DNA from: Microbacterium sp. 18062
Lineage (GTDB): Bacteria; Actinomycetota; Actinomycetes; Actinomycetales; Microbacteriaceae
Direction of reading: 5' to 3'
Length of the DNA: 64,000 bases
Assembly: GCF_902706225.1 (NCBI RefSeq)
Contig: NZ_CACSKB010000001.1
Span: 1 to 64,000 of the forward strand
Notes under the pieces: model-generated
Seen by the model: the letters and a program-made list of their open reading frames with translations, nothing else
What the model was told of the DNA's origin: nothing
Databases searched by the model: none
Position numbers and translations under genes: made by a program
In this document: piece after piece, positions 1 through 8,716 of the stretch
Layout: each line of letters opens with the position of its first letter
Numbering within the stretch: the stretch's first letter is position 1

Positions 1-2
1 CC

Positions 3-752
3 GCCACCCCGACCAGCCCCCACACCCCGACAATCACGGACGACGCCCCGTCGAGCACGAACGCCCTTCCAGACGACGACCGTCAGATCGTGATCACCGG
101 CCCACACCCGAAACGGCCTCCGGGAACGAATCCACCAGACCCTGCCGCGGACACCCGCACGATCGGGCAGCGACGCGCCGACATCCTCGCCGAACTCCTC
201 CTCACCGCCAGTCCCCAGACCTACGGGGACGGACTCGAACACGTCACGGGACGCATCCAGGTCACCGTGCCCGCTCTCACCCTCGCCGGCATCGGCATCG
301 GCACCGAACCCGCACACCTCGCCGGCTACGGACCCATCGACCCATCGTTCGCCCGCCGCCTCGCCGCGAACGCACCCGGCTGGGACCGCGTGTTCACCGA
401 CCCGTACACCGGCCTCCCCCTCGCCGTCGACCGCTACCGCCCGAACAAGCAACTCATCCGCTACCTCCACGCTCGCGATGAGCGCTGCCGCACCCCCACC
501 TGCACCATCCCCGCACACCGCTGCGACCTCGACCACACCATCGACGCCGCCAACGGCGGCCCCACCGACGAACACAATCTCGCCGACTTCTGCCGTCGCC
601 ATCACGTCGGCAAGCACGGCACCGCCTGGACCGTCACCCAACACCCCGGCGGCGTCCTGCACTGGACCAGCCCCACCGGCCGCACCTACACCGACCGGCC
701 ACCCGCCACCATCCGCTTCGTCCCCCACGACGACACCCCACCACCCTTCTGA
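3..752 (+). CDS. DUF222/HNH endonuclease-domain protein, C-terminal part
   Basis: The frame is already open at the left edge, so only about 249 C-terminal residues are visible. The end carries an HNH-type zinc/nuclease module: a CRTPTC cysteine pair, then CDLDHTIDAANGG and NLADFCRRHHVGKH, which supply the His-Asn-His metal-binding set. The preceding part (VPALTLAG, EPAHLAGYGPI, WDRVFTDPYTG) is typical of the DUF222 (13E12-repeat-like) proteins found in many copies in high-GC actinobacteria. A DNA endonuclease role is the family expectation and is not proven for this group. The next gene lies convergent 41 bases downstream. The N-terminus and start codon are outside the window. Confidence 0.85.
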   Translation, partial: ATPTSPHTPTITDDAPSSTNALPDDDRQIVITGPHPKRPPGTNPPDPAADTRTIGQRRADILAELLLTASPQTYGDGLEHVTGRIQVTVPALTLAGIGIGTEPAHLAGYGPIDPSFARRLAANAPGWDRVFTDPYTGLPLAVDRYRPNKQLIRYLHARDERCRTPTCTIPAHRCDLDHTIDAANGGPTDEHNLADFCRRHHVGKHGTAWTVTQHPGGVLHWTSPTGRTYTDRPPATIRFVPHDDTPPPF

Positions 753-793
753 ACACCCAGGCGAGATCTCGCTGCGTGACTCGAGTGCGTGAG

Positions 794-1318
794 TCAGCTG
801 TCGTCGGACCGCAGACGCACCATCCTGATCGCGCGGATGCCGTCCTCGATCTTCACCGTGCCGTCGGGGACGAAGCCCTCCCTGCGGTAGAAGGCCTGCG
901 CGCGGGGGACCGGATCTCCGACCCAGAGTGCGGCGTCCTCCGCGGGGTCGATCACGGCGTTCAACAGCGCCGCTCCGACGCCGGTCCCGTGATGCGCGGC
1001 GAGGACATAGAGGACGTCCAGGTGGCGTGTCCACGGGAGACCGTCGACCGGCTCGGACATCGCGATGCCGATGACGGTTCCTCGATGTTCGGCCACGGCG
1101 ACCCGGCTCGCCGCCCACCGCGGATCCGTCAGCGCGCTCGACCAGAAGCGTTCCCGGCGCTCCACGAAGTCCGGGGCGTCCAGCACCTCGTCGGGAACGA
1201 GCGTGCGCCGGTAGGCCTCCCGCCACGAGGCCACATGCACGTGGGCCATGGCGGCGGCGTCCTCGGATGATGCCGCGCGCACGCGGATCCCGTCGTCCCG
1301 CCAAAGCTCGTCGCTCAT
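794..1318 (-). CDS. GNAT family N-acetyltransferase
   Basis: This 174-residue protein has the single-domain GNAT layout: an N-terminal RVRAASSEDAAAMAHVHVASW strand-helix segment, then LDVLYVLAAHHGTGVGAALL, which contains the acetyl-CoA pyrophosphate-binding GTGVG loop near residue 111. The C-terminal AQAFYRREGFVPDG motif is also typical. It should transfer an acetyl group from acetyl-CoA to an amine on an unknown acceptor. The ATG at 1318 gives a normal family length; the frame stays open upstream but that extension is not GNAT-like. A possible -10 hexamer (TACCGT on the minus strand, 1327-1332) lies 8 bases upstream of the start. Confidence 0.88.
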   Translation of the reverse strand: MSDELWRDDGIRVRAASSEDAAAMAHVHVASWREAYRRTLVPDEVLDAPDFVERRERFWSSALTDPRWAASRVAVAEHRGTVIGIAMSEPVDGLPWTRHLDVLYVLAAHHGTGVGAALLNAVIDPAEDAALWVGDPVPRAQAFYRREGFVPDGTVKIEDGIRAIRMVRLRSDDS

Positions 1319-1642
1319 GCTCGCCGACGGTAGCACCCGCACAGATCGTCGTCCCTGTCGCAACACTGCGAAACGAAACGCAGGCGCCGGATGCGGCGTC
1401 GCCACCGTCGTCTCACCCGACCTCGGCGTAGGAGAGGCCACGGCTTCCGCATGATTCCGCGGTTGCGGACGGCCTCGCCGGGCCGCACGATCTTCCGCGC
1501 GAACGATCACTCCGACGGATCGATTCCGATCGTCGCTCGTCGTTGGACGGGCGGCGCGCATCACCGCACACTGCATACCAACCTCCCCGCACACTGCACA
1601 CGACCATCGCCGCACCCGGCTCCGCGACCGAAAGGCACCCCC
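1319..1642. promoter_or_regulatory. 324-base intergenic region between divergent genes
   Basis: This is the only gene-free stretch over 300 bases in the window. It separates the GNAT gene (minus) from the monooxygenase/transporter cluster (plus) and should hold the cluster promoter. An imperfect inverted repeat lies at 1513-1535 (CGACGGATCG / CGATCGTCG), and a 12-base direct repeat at 1564-1598. No coding sequence is convincing, although open frames cross the region. Confidence 0.5.
1564..1598. promoter_or_regulatory. 12-bp direct repeat, candidate operator of the 1643-16952 cluster
   Basis: CCGCACACTGCA occurs twice, at 1564-1575 and 1587-1598, with a 23-bp period, close to two helical turns. 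The second copy ends 44 bases before the GTG start of the first monooxygenase gene. Spacing and position suit a direct-repeat binding site for a transcription factor or a promoter-proximal element. The binding protein is unknown and no regulator gene lies next to it. Confidence 0.4.
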
Positions 1643-2791
1643 GTGACCGTCGAGTTCATCAGCGCCATCAACACCCGCCATGCGGACGAGCTCAATCCGC
1701 GATCGGGCGGGCGCGCCATCGAGCCCGCGTACCTCCGCCGCTACGCCCGCAGCCTGGAGGACGCCGGGTTCGACTACACGCTGGTTCCCTACGGCAGCGC
1801 CGGGCCGGACTCCTTCGTGACCGCGACGGCGGTCGCCGCGGCGACCGAACGGATCAAGCCGATCGTCGCGGTGCGGCCCAACACCGTCTTCCCGCTCGTC
1901 GCCGCGCAGCAGCTGAGCACGCTCGATCAGATCTCCGAAGGACGCGCCGTCGTGCACATCATCTCCGGCGGCAACGATCGGGAGCAGGGGCGCCAGGGTG
2001 ACTTCCTGTCCAAAGACGAGCGCTACGACCGATCGGAGGAGTGGATCCGGATCGTGCGCCGTGCGTGGACCGAGAAGGAGCCGTTCAGCCACGACGGGCG
2101 CTACTACCGTTTCGAGGACTTCGGACCGGGACTCGCGACATTCAGAGGCGCGCCTGTGCCCATCTCGGTGGGCGGTTCCTCTGACGCCGCCTACCGCGTC
2201 GGCGGCGCGCTCGGCGACATCTTCGGGCTGTGGGGCGAGCCCCTCGCCGACACCCGCGACCAGATCGCCCGCATCGCCGAGCAGGCGCGGGCCGCAGGGC
2301 GCTCCGACCTGCCCCGCATCTGGGTGACCTTCCGCCCCATCGTCGCCGAGACCGACGAGCTCGCCTGGGAGAAAGCGCACCGCATCATCGGGACGATCGC
2401 CGAGACCTACGCGAACGGCGCTTATCACAAGCACTACAGCCGTGGCGCCGATCCGCAGAACGTGGGCTCGCAACGACTGCTGAACGCGGCCGCCCGCGGT
2501 GAGGTGCACGATCGCGCTCTATGGACGAGGCCCGCCGAGGTCACCCGTGCTTCGGGTGCATCGACCGCCCTGGTCGGCAGCTACGAGACCGTCGCGGCCG
2601 CCATCCTCGACTACGTCGACCTGGGCGCAGAACTGGTGTCCATCCGCGGATACGACAACCTGAACGACGCGATCGACTACGGCCGTCACGTCCTGCCCCT
2701 CGTCCGGCAGGAGCTCGCGCACCGCGAGGCCACCGGACACCGCGGACAGATCGTCGCCCAGCCCGAGTTCGCCGAGGGCGTCCGCGCCTGA
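1643..2791 (+). CDS. LLM-class flavin-dependent monooxygenase, SsuD-like (copy 1)
   Basis: This 382-residue luciferase-like TIM-barrel protein resembles SsuD/NtaA-type FMNH2-dependent monooxygenases. Seen in the sequence: AGFDYTLVPYGS near residue 46, the TERIKPIVAVRPN strand, GRAVVHIISGGNDREQG (family flavin-phosphate region) and the VPISVGGSS segment. The family uses reduced FMN from a separate reductase and O2 to cleave C-S or related bonds; the substrate cannot be read from sequence. The GTG at 1643 was chosen because GAAAGG (1630-1635) lies 7 bases upstream and the product then has family length. It opens the long cluster, and a close paralogue follows 32 bases later. Confidence 0.88.
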   Translation: MTVEFISAINTRHADELNPRSGGRAIEPAYLRRYARSLEDAGFDYTLVPYGSAGPDSFVTATAVAAATERIKPIVAVRPNTVFPLVAAQQLSTLDQISEGRAVVHIISGGNDREQGRQGDFLSKDERYDRSEEWIRIVRRAWTEKEPFSHDGRYYRFEDFGPGLATFRGAPVPISVGGSSDAAYRVGGALGDIFGLWGEPLADTRDQIARIAEQARAAGRSDLPRIWVTFRPIVAETDELAWEKAHRIIGTIAETYANGAYHKHYSRGADPQNVGSQRLLNAAARGEVHDRALWTRPAEVTRASGASTALVGSYETVAAAILDYVDLGAELVSIRGYDNLNDAIDYGRHVLPLVRQELAHREATGHRGQIVAQPEFAEGVRA

Positions 2792-2823
2792 GCGCGCGGG
2801 CAGGAAGAAGAAGGAGGGCCGAC

Positions 2824-3936
2824 ATGCCCGTGGAGTTCGTCAACGCGATCGGCACCCGGCCGCCCGGCCCGCCGCCGGCCGCAGGTCATTTCACCGCGCC
2901 GATCGATGTCGCGTGGCTCCGGCGCTACGCGCGCACGATCGACGAGTTCGGCTTCGACTACACGCTCGTGCCGTACGCCTCGGCGAGCGCCGACCAGTAC
3001 GTCGTGGCTGCCACCGTGCTGGCTGCCTCCGAGCGGCTGAAGACCGTGGTCGCGGTGCGCCCGAACTCGGCGTTCCCGACCGTCGCTGCGCAGGGGCTCG
3101 CGACCCTCGACCAGCTCTCGGGCGGGCGCACGATCGTGCACATCATCTCCGGCGGCAGCGATGAGGAGCAGCGTCAGCAGGGCGACTACCTCGAGAAGGA
3201 GGCGCGGTACCGGCGGTCTGCGGAGTTCATCGGGGTGCTCCGCGATGTGTGGACGCGCCGTGAGCCGTTCTCGCACCACGGCGAGTTCTACGACTTCGAC
3301 GACTTCGGCCCGGGCTATCCCACCGCGTCGGGCGGTCCGCTGCCGGTGTCGCTGGGAGGCTCCAGCGACTTCGCCTACGCCGCCGGCAGTGCGCACGCCG
3401 ACATCTTCGCGTTGTGGGGCGAACCTCTGGAGCAGACCGCCGAGCAGATCGCACGGGTGTACGAGCATGCCCGCGCCGCCGGTCGCACCGACCGCATCCG
3501 CTTCTGGGTGACCTTCCGTCCGGTCGTTGCGAGCACCGATGCCCTCGCCCGCGAGAAGGCGCGGGACCTCGTGGCGCGCACCCGCCCCTTCTACGACACC
3601 GTGCAGCGGGTCGCGGCCACGAACGTCGGCAGCGTGCGGCTGCGTGAGATCTCCGAGCAGGCGGAGGAGCACGACGGCGGCGTGCTGTGGACGCCGCGCG
3701 GGATCGCCGGCGCTGGCGGCGCCTCGTCGCTGCTCGTCGGCTCGCCGGAGACGATCGCACAGGCCGTCGTCCGGTACGTGGAGCTGGGCGCTGACGTCGT
3801 CTCGCTCCCCACGCTCGGCGACATCGGCGATGCGATCGACGCCGGCCGGCGGATCATCCCGCTCGTGCACGAGGAGGTCGCCCGTCGGGGGATCGACCCC
3901 GAGGTCGTCTTCCGCTCCGCGGAGCTCGCCTCGTGA
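2824..3936 (+). CDS. LLM-class flavin-dependent monooxygenase, SsuD-like (copy 2)
   Basis: This 370-residue paralogue of the preceding gene shares GFDYTLVPYAS, VVAVRPNSAFPTVAAQ, TIVHIISGGSDEEQ and LPVSLGGSS at matching positions, so the pair looks like a tandem duplication that has diverged. It is expected to be an FMNH2-dependent monooxygenase acting in the cytoplasm with a partner reductase. The ATG at 2824 follows a strong GGAGG at 2813-2817. Its stop overlaps the GTG of the next gene by four bases (GTGA), pointing to translational coupling. Whether the two copies act on different chain lengths or form a heteromer is unknown. Confidence 0.88.
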   Translation: MPVEFVNAIGTRPPGPPPAAGHFTAPIDVAWLRRYARTIDEFGFDYTLVPYASASADQYVVAATVLAASERLKTVVAVRPNSAFPTVAAQGLATLDQLSGGRTIVHIISGGSDEEQRQQGDYLEKEARYRRSAEFIGVLRDVWTRREPFSHHGEFYDFDDFGPGYPTASGGPLPVSLGGSSDFAYAAGSAHADIFALWGEPLEQTAEQIARVYEHARAAGRTDRIRFWVTFRPVVASTDALAREKARDLVARTRPFYDTVQRVAATNVGSVRLREISEQAEEHDGGVLWTPRGIAGAGGASSLLVGSPETIAQAVVRYVELGADVVSLPTLGDIGDAIDAGRRIIPLVHEEVARRGIDPEVVFRSAELAS

Positions 3937-5102
3937 GCGCGCAGACGCCGGTGCGCACGGCGCCCGCGCTGCAGCCGCCGGACCTCTCGGCCGCTCGCCT
4001 CGGTGCTTTGACCGCCGAGCTCGCCCGGTTTGCGCCGGCACACGATCGCGACGGTTCGTTCCCGTGGGAGGGCATCCAGGCGGTGCACGATGCGGGGCTG
4101 CTCACGGTGGCCGTGGGAGCGCAGTACGGTGGCCGGGGACTCAGTGCGCGCGAGGCCGTGGACGTGTTCCTCGCGCTCGGCGAGGGCGATCCCTCGGTCG
4201 CGCTCCTGACGGCGATGACGGTCTTCCAGCACCTCGCGCAGGCGACGAGCGACTCGTGGCCGGAGGAGCTGTACCTGCGCGTGCTCGCCGAGTCCGCGGA
4301 GCGCCCGACCCTCCTCAACGCCGTGCGGGCGGAGCCTGAGCTGGGCGCCCCGGCTCGCGGGGGACTTCCCGCCACCGTCGCCCGTCGCGTCGCGGACGGA
4401 TGGTCGGTGAGCGGGCACAAGGGCTTCGCGACCGGCTCCGAGGGGCTGTCGTACCACCTGGTATGGGTCGTGACCGACGAGGCCGAGCCCCGCGTCGGGC
4501 ACGTGATCGTGCCGGGTGATGCCGCCGGCATCCGGATAGAGAAGACCTGGGACCACCTGGGCCTTCGCGCGTCGAGCACGCACGACGTGATCTACGACGA
4601 CGTACGCGTGCCGTTCGAGAACTTCTCCGGTGCCCCCGTGGGCACGGTGCCGAACAATGCGGCGCCGCACGGCGCCCTCGCCCTGGGCGTGCCCGCGCTC
4701 TATCTCGGGGTCGCGCGGGCGGCGCTGTCCGCCTTCCGCACCTTCGCGCAGGAGCGGGTGCCGAGTTCTCTCGGCCGCCCGATCGCCACGGTGGAGCGCA
4801 TCCAGACCGTCGCCGGTGAGGCCAGGGCGCAGATCCTGCAGGGCGAGCTCGTCCTTTCGGCGCTCGCCGCCGAGATCGACGGCGGAACGGCGCGCGCCGA
4901 CCGGCTGGGACTGGCCAAGCTCCTCGTCTCGCGCTCCGCCATCTCGGCCGTGGAAGGGCTCGTCGCCGCGATCGGGAACCCGGGTCTCACCCGACATCTC
5001 CCCTTCGAACGACACCTGCGCGACGTGCTGGCCTCCCGCCCGCACCCGCCGCAGGACGACGCCGCACTGCTCGCCGCCGGCAGAGGGACGCTCGCCGTCT
5101 GA
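3933..5102 (+). CDS. Acyl-CoA dehydrogenase-fold flavin monooxygenase (DszC/SfnB-like)
   Basis: This 389-residue protein has the acyl-CoA dehydrogenase fold: an N-terminal helical domain with the AVGAQYGGRGLSAREAVDVF motif, a middle beta domain (WSVSGHKGFATGSEGLSY, GLRASSTHDVIYDDVRVP) and a C-terminal helical domain. The usual catalytic glutamate context of true acyl-CoA dehydrogenases is not evident. Members beside SsuD-like enzymes and transporters are commonly DszC/SfnB-type flavin-dependent monooxygenases of sulfur-compound metabolism, so I infer oxygenase rather than fatty-acid activity. The GTG start overlaps the upstream stop by four bases. Confidence 0.8.
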   Translation: MSAQTPVRTAPALQPPDLSAARLGALTAELARFAPAHDRDGSFPWEGIQAVHDAGLLTVAVGAQYGGRGLSAREAVDVFLALGEGDPSVALLTAMTVFQHLAQATSDSWPEELYLRVLAESAERPTLLNAVRAEPELGAPARGGLPATVARRVADGWSVSGHKGFATGSEGLSYHLVWVVTDEAEPRVGHVIVPGDAAGIRIEKTWDHLGLRASSTHDVIYDDVRVPFENFSGAPVGTVPNNAAPHGALALGVPALYLGVARAALSAFRTFAQERVPSSLGRPIATVERIQTVAGEARAQILQGELVLSALAAEIDGGTARADRLGLAKLLVSRSAISAVEGLVAAIGNPGLTRHLPFERHLRDVLASRPHPPQDDAALLAAGRGTLAV

Positions 5103-5119
5103 GAGTCGCCCGAAGAACA

Positions 5120-5167
5120 CACCCGACACGCATCCCACCCGACACGCACCACACCCGAGAGGCATCC
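5120..5167 (+). repeat. Three tandem 16-bp repeats in the leader of the binding-protein gene
   Basis: The units are CACCCGACACGCATCC (5120-5135), CACCCGACACGCACCA (5136-5151) and CACCCGAGAGGCATCC (5152-5167). A fourth, degenerate copy starts at 5176 inside the coding region. The third unit contains the GAGAGG ribosome binding site (5157-5162) of the gene starting at 5171. The array fills most of the 68-base gap between the oxygenase and transporter genes. Confidence 0.7.
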
Positions 5168-5170
5168 GAT

Positions 5171-6835
5171 ATGCTCACCCGACACCGAATCCGACCCGCG
5201 GCGGCGCTCGCCGCGACCGCCGCCGCGGCGCTCCTGCTCGCCAGCTGTTCCGGCGGCGCCAGCACGACCGCCGATGCCAGCTCCGAGCCCGTCTCGGGCG
5301 GAGAGCTGAACATCGAGTTCTTCCCCGACAACCCGGCGTTCTCCTGCGTCGACCCCTTCCAGGTCTACTGGATCGAGCATCGTCAGGTGATCCGCAACTA
5401 CGCCGACTCGCTCACCGACCAGGATCCTGAGACCGGCGAGATCGTGCCGTGGCTCGCCACGGACTGGACCATCAGCGACGACGGCCTCGCCTACACCTTC
5501 GACCTGCGCGACGACGTGACCTTCAGCGACGGCACGGAGTTCACCGCGGACTCGGTCGTCCTCGCGCTCGACAACGCCAAGAAGACCGCTGCGGAGGTCC
5601 CGGGGGCATACGGCAGTGTCTACATCCTCGGCTACGACCACAGCGCGGCGGTCGACGACGACACCGTCGAGGTGCACTTCTCGACGCCCAACGCCGCGTT
5701 CCTGCAGGGCACTTCGACGAGCAACCTCGCGATCCTCGCGGCCTCGTCGTATTCCGCCACCCCGGAGGAGCGGTGCCTCGGCACCGCGAACGTCGGCTCC
5801 GGTCCGTTCGTCCTCGACTCCTATACACCGGGCGAGGGCATCGATCTGAGCAAGCGCGAGGGCTACGCCTGGGCGAGCGAGCTGAACGCCCACCAGGGCG
5901 ACGCCTACCTCGACGCCGTCCACATCTCTTACGTGGCCGAGGACAGCGTGCGCGTGGGCGACCTCACGAGCGGTGCGAGCGACATCGACTGGCCGCGCAA
6001 CCCCCTCACTCCCGAACAGGTCGCGCAGGTCGAGGCTGCGGGCGCGACGGTCGAGAGCAGGTCCCTGCCCGGCCCCGCGTACAACCTCTACGCGAACACG
6101 AGCGATGGCAGGGTGCTCGCCGACGAGGATGTGCGCAAGGCCGTGCTCGTGGCGATCGACCGCGCGACCTACGCGTCGACGATCTACGGCGCTGACTATC
6201 CGGTGGTGGGCGGCGTCTTCGACGAGACGACCCCGTTCTTCCTCGATCTCAGTGACCAGCTCGCGTACGACCCCGACGAGGCTGCGGCTCTCCTCGACGC
6301 CGCCGGCTGGGTGCTCGAGGACGGCGCCACATATCGCACCAAGGACGGCGAGACCCTCACCATCGTGCAGCCGATCACGGCCGACAACCCGGGCGACGCG
6401 CTGCTGCAGGACCAGCTGAAGCAGGTCGGTATCGATCTGCGGCTGCCGGTCTTCCAGGCGTCGGAGCGAGGAGCGCTCATCACGGGCGGCGACTACGACC
6501 TGCTCGGCAGCTACCTCACCCGCGGCGACCCGAGCGTGCTCGGATCGATCCTCGACACGAACGTCGCCACCTCGACGGCGTTCGCGCAGAATGCGGTGCC
6601 GGATGATCTCCGCACCGCAGTCGAGTCGCTGTTCGCGGCGGGGCTCGCGGCGACCGACTCCGCCGAGCGTGAGGAGGCCTACACCGAGGTGCAGCAGTTG
6701 CTCGTCGACAGCGCCCTCGTCTTCCCGATCTTCGAGCGCGTGCAGCTGGCCGCCGTCGCTGCCGACGTTCACGGCTTCCGGTTCACGAGCGAGGCGTTCC
6801 TGTCGTACTACGACATCTGGAAGAGCGGGGAGTAG
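5171..6835 (+). CDS. ABC transporter substrate-binding lipoprotein, family 5 (oligopeptide/nickel type)
   Basis: This 554-residue protein begins with a lipoprotein signal: positive start, hydrophobic Ala/Leu stretch and lipobox LASC with the acylated Cys at residue 26. The mature part has SBP_bac_5 features: NYADSLTDQDPETGEIVPWLATDW, YTFDLRDDVTFSDGTEFTADSV and, later, ANTSDGRVLADEDVRKAVLVAIDR. It is anchored outside the membrane and delivers ligand to the permeases encoded next. Family 5 binds peptides, nickel complexes, opines and other organic solutes, so the ligand is open. GAGAGG at 5157-5162 supports the ATG. The high-level context is oxidative catabolism. Confidence 0.92.
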   Translation: MLTRHRIRPAAALAATAAAALLLASCSGGASTTADASSEPVSGGELNIEFFPDNPAFSCVDPFQVYWIEHRQVIRNYADSLTDQDPETGEIVPWLATDWTISDDGLAYTFDLRDDVTFSDGTEFTADSVVLALDNAKKTAAEVPGAYGSVYILGYDHSAAVDDDTVEVHFSTPNAAFLQGTSTSNLAILAASSYSATPEERCLGTANVGSGPFVLDSYTPGEGIDLSKREGYAWASELNAHQGDAYLDAVHISYVAEDSVRVGDLTSGASDIDWPRNPLTPEQVAQVEAAGATVESRSLPGPAYNLYANTSDGRVLADEDVRKAVLVAIDRATYASTIYGADYPVVGGVFDETTPFFLDLSDQLAYDPDEAAALLDAAGWVLEDGATYRTKDGETLTIVQPITADNPGDALLQDQLKQVGIDLRLPVFQASERGALITGGDYDLLGSYLTRGDPSVLGSILDTNVATSTAFAQNAVPDDLRTAVESLFAAGLAATDSAEREEAYTEVQQLLVDSALVFPIFERVQLAAVAADVHGFRFTSEAFLSYYDIWKSGE

Positions 6836-6842
6836 CGCGATC

Positions 6843-7799
6843 ATGCTGAGGTACGTGCTCGGCCGCGTCGGCCAGGCTGTCCTGGTGCTGTGGGCCGCCT
6901 ACACCGTCACGTTCGCGATCCTCTACCTGCTGCCCAGCGACCCCGTCGCGCTGCAGCTGGGCGCCGCCGGGGTCGAGATCGACTCCCTCACGGCGACTGA
7001 GCGGGCCGCCGCGGCGGCCCGGCTGGGCCTCGACAAGCCGGTATGGGAGCAGTACCTCAGCATGCTCGTCAACGCTCTGCGGGGCGACTTCGGAACCAGC
7101 TTCGCCAAGCAGCTGCCGGTCTCGGAGCTGCTCGCCCAGCGGCTGCCCGGGACCGTGGCGCTGAGCGCGATCGCGGTGGCGCTGTCGCTCGTGGTCGGCA
7201 TCGGCCTCGCGTTCCTCGCGACGTGGGTGCCGCGCGGAACCGTCGCGACGCTTCTGCGACGGCTTCCCGCGGTCGGGGTCAGCGTGCCCAACTTCTGGGT
7301 GGGGCTGCTGCTCATCCAGGTGTTCGCCTTCACGCTCGGTTGGCTGCCCGCCACGGGCGACAACGGCTGGCAGAGCCTCGTCCTGCCCTCCGTCACGATG
7401 GCGGTGCCCACCTCGGCGGTGCTCGCTCAGGTGCTCACCCGCAGCTTCGACGACACGCTGGGGGAGCCGTACATCGCCACGGCGCGCGCGAAGGGGCTGA
7501 CGCGGCTCGCCGTGCAGTTCCGGCACGCGTTCCGGAACGCGGCGCTGCCGACCCTGACGATCCTGGGACTGCTCGTGGGGGCGACCGTGACCGGATCGAT
7601 CGTGGTCGAGACGGTCTTCTCCCGCAACGGCGTGGGCCGTCTCGCGCAGGAGTCGGTGCTGCAGCAGGACATCCCGGTCGTCCAGGCCGTCGTCGTGCTC
7701 GCCGCGGCGGCGTTCGTGGTCGTCAACCTGATCGTCGATCTGCTGTACCCCTTGCTCGATCCCCGTATCGCCCGTACCCCGAAGGTGAGCCGCGCATGA
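6843..7799 (+). CDS. ABC transporter permease, DppB-like
   Basis: This 318-residue inner-membrane permease has the DppB/OppB plan: an N-terminal membrane helix (residues 9-30), the extracytoplasmic segment with LGLDKPVWEQYLSML and LRGDFGTSF, then five further hydrophobic helices. The EAA loop that docks the ATPase is visible as EPYIATARAKGLTRLAVQFRH. It forms the channel with the DppC-like partner. The ATG at 6843 lies 7 bases after the binding-protein stop. Its own stop overlaps the next start (ATGA). Confidence 0.93.
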   Translation: MLRYVLGRVGQAVLVLWAAYTVTFAILYLLPSDPVALQLGAAGVEIDSLTATERAAAAARLGLDKPVWEQYLSMLVNALRGDFGTSFAKQLPVSELLAQRLPGTVALSAIAVALSLVVGIGLAFLATWVPRGTVATLLRRLPAVGVSVPNFWVGLLLIQVFAFTLGWLPATGDNGWQSLVLPSVTMAVPTSAVLAQVLTRSFDDTLGEPYIATARAKGLTRLAVQFRHAFRNAALPTLTILGLLVGATVTGSIVVETVFSRNGVGRLAQESVLQQDIPVVQAVVVLAAAAFVVVNLIVDLLYPLLDPRIARTPKVSRA

Positions 7800-8716
7800 C
7801 CGACGTCCTGGAGACCCGCAGCGACGCCCCGACCGTGATCGCTCCCGGCGGCCAGCCCACGGAGGTGTCGCGGCCCGCGGGGGCGTCCCGTTCCCGGCTA
7901 CCGCGTCACCCCGCCCTGCGCCTGCTTCGCAGACCGGGGGTCATCGTCGCCGCGGTGATCGTCGCCTTCGCGATCGCCACCGCGCTCGTCCCCGAGCTCT
8001 TCGCCACCCACGATCCGACGGCCACCGCCCCGGCGGACCGGCTGCAGACGCCCGGTCTCGCCCACTGGTGGGGCACCGACGAGCTCGGCCGCGACCTCTA
8101 CTCGCGCGTCGTGCACGGCTCGTCGCTGACGATCGCGGCCACCGCCCTCGCGATCGGCATCGCGCTGGTCGGCGGGCTCGCCCTCGGCGTCGTCGCCGGG
8201 TTCGTCGGCGGCACGGTGGATGCGGTCGTCATGCGCATCGTCGACGTGTTCCTCGCGATCCCCGGCCTGCTGCTGGCGCTTGCGATCGTCACCGCCCTGG
8301 GATTCGGGACGGTCCCGGTCGCGATAGCGGTCGGCATCGGGATCATCCCCGGTTTCGCCCGCACGACCCGCTCGGAGGTGCTCCGGGTGAAGACCCTGCC
8401 CTACATCGATGCGGCGCGCGCCGGCGGGGCCTCGTGGGGGCGGATCCTCTTCACCCACGTGCTGCCGAACTCGTGGGGGCCGGTGGTCGTCCTCGCGGTC
8501 CTCGACTTCGGCGCGGCGATCCTCGCGGTCGCAGCCCTCTCCTTCCTCGGCTTCGGCGCCGCGCCCCCCGCCGCGGAGTGGGGCACGCTCATCTCCAACG
8601 GCCGCAACTACCTCGTGACCGCCCCCTGGGTCTCGCTCGTGCCGGGACTGTTCGTCGCGGCCGTCGTGCTGAGCCTCAATCATCTCGCGAAGAGCCTCGA
8701 GGAGGTGCAGCGATGA
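7796..8716 (+). CDS. ABC transporter permease, DppC-like
   Basis: This 306-residue second permease has a long polar N-terminus, one membrane helix around residues 43-61, and the DppC hallmark HWWGTDELGRDLYSRVVHG preceding the five-helix core. The EAA loop reads PYIDAARAGGASWGRILFTHV. Start and stop both overlap neighbouring genes by four bases, consistent with stoichiometric production with the DppB-like and ATPase subunits. Confidence 0.93.
   Translation: MTDVLETRSDAPTVIAPGGQPTEVSRPAGASRSRLPRHPALRLLRRPGVIVAAVIVAFAIATALVPELFATHDPTATAPADRLQTPGLAHWWGTDELGRDLYSRVVHGSSLTIAATALAIGIALVGGLALGVVAGFVGGTVDAVVMRIVDVFLAIPGLLLALAIVTALGFGTVPVAIAVGIGIIPGFARTTRSEVLRVKTLPYIDAARAGGASWGRILFTHVLPNSWGPVVVLAVLDFGAAILAVAALSFLGFGAAPPAAEWGTLISNGRNYLVTAPWVSLVPGLFVAAVVLSLNHLAKSLEEVQR

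Noticed and set aside
3..752. HNH domain as evidence of a homing endonuclease or mobile intron
   Set aside because: The layout is that of the DUF222/HNH family common in actinobacterial chromosomes; no intron, repeat or integrase is next to it.
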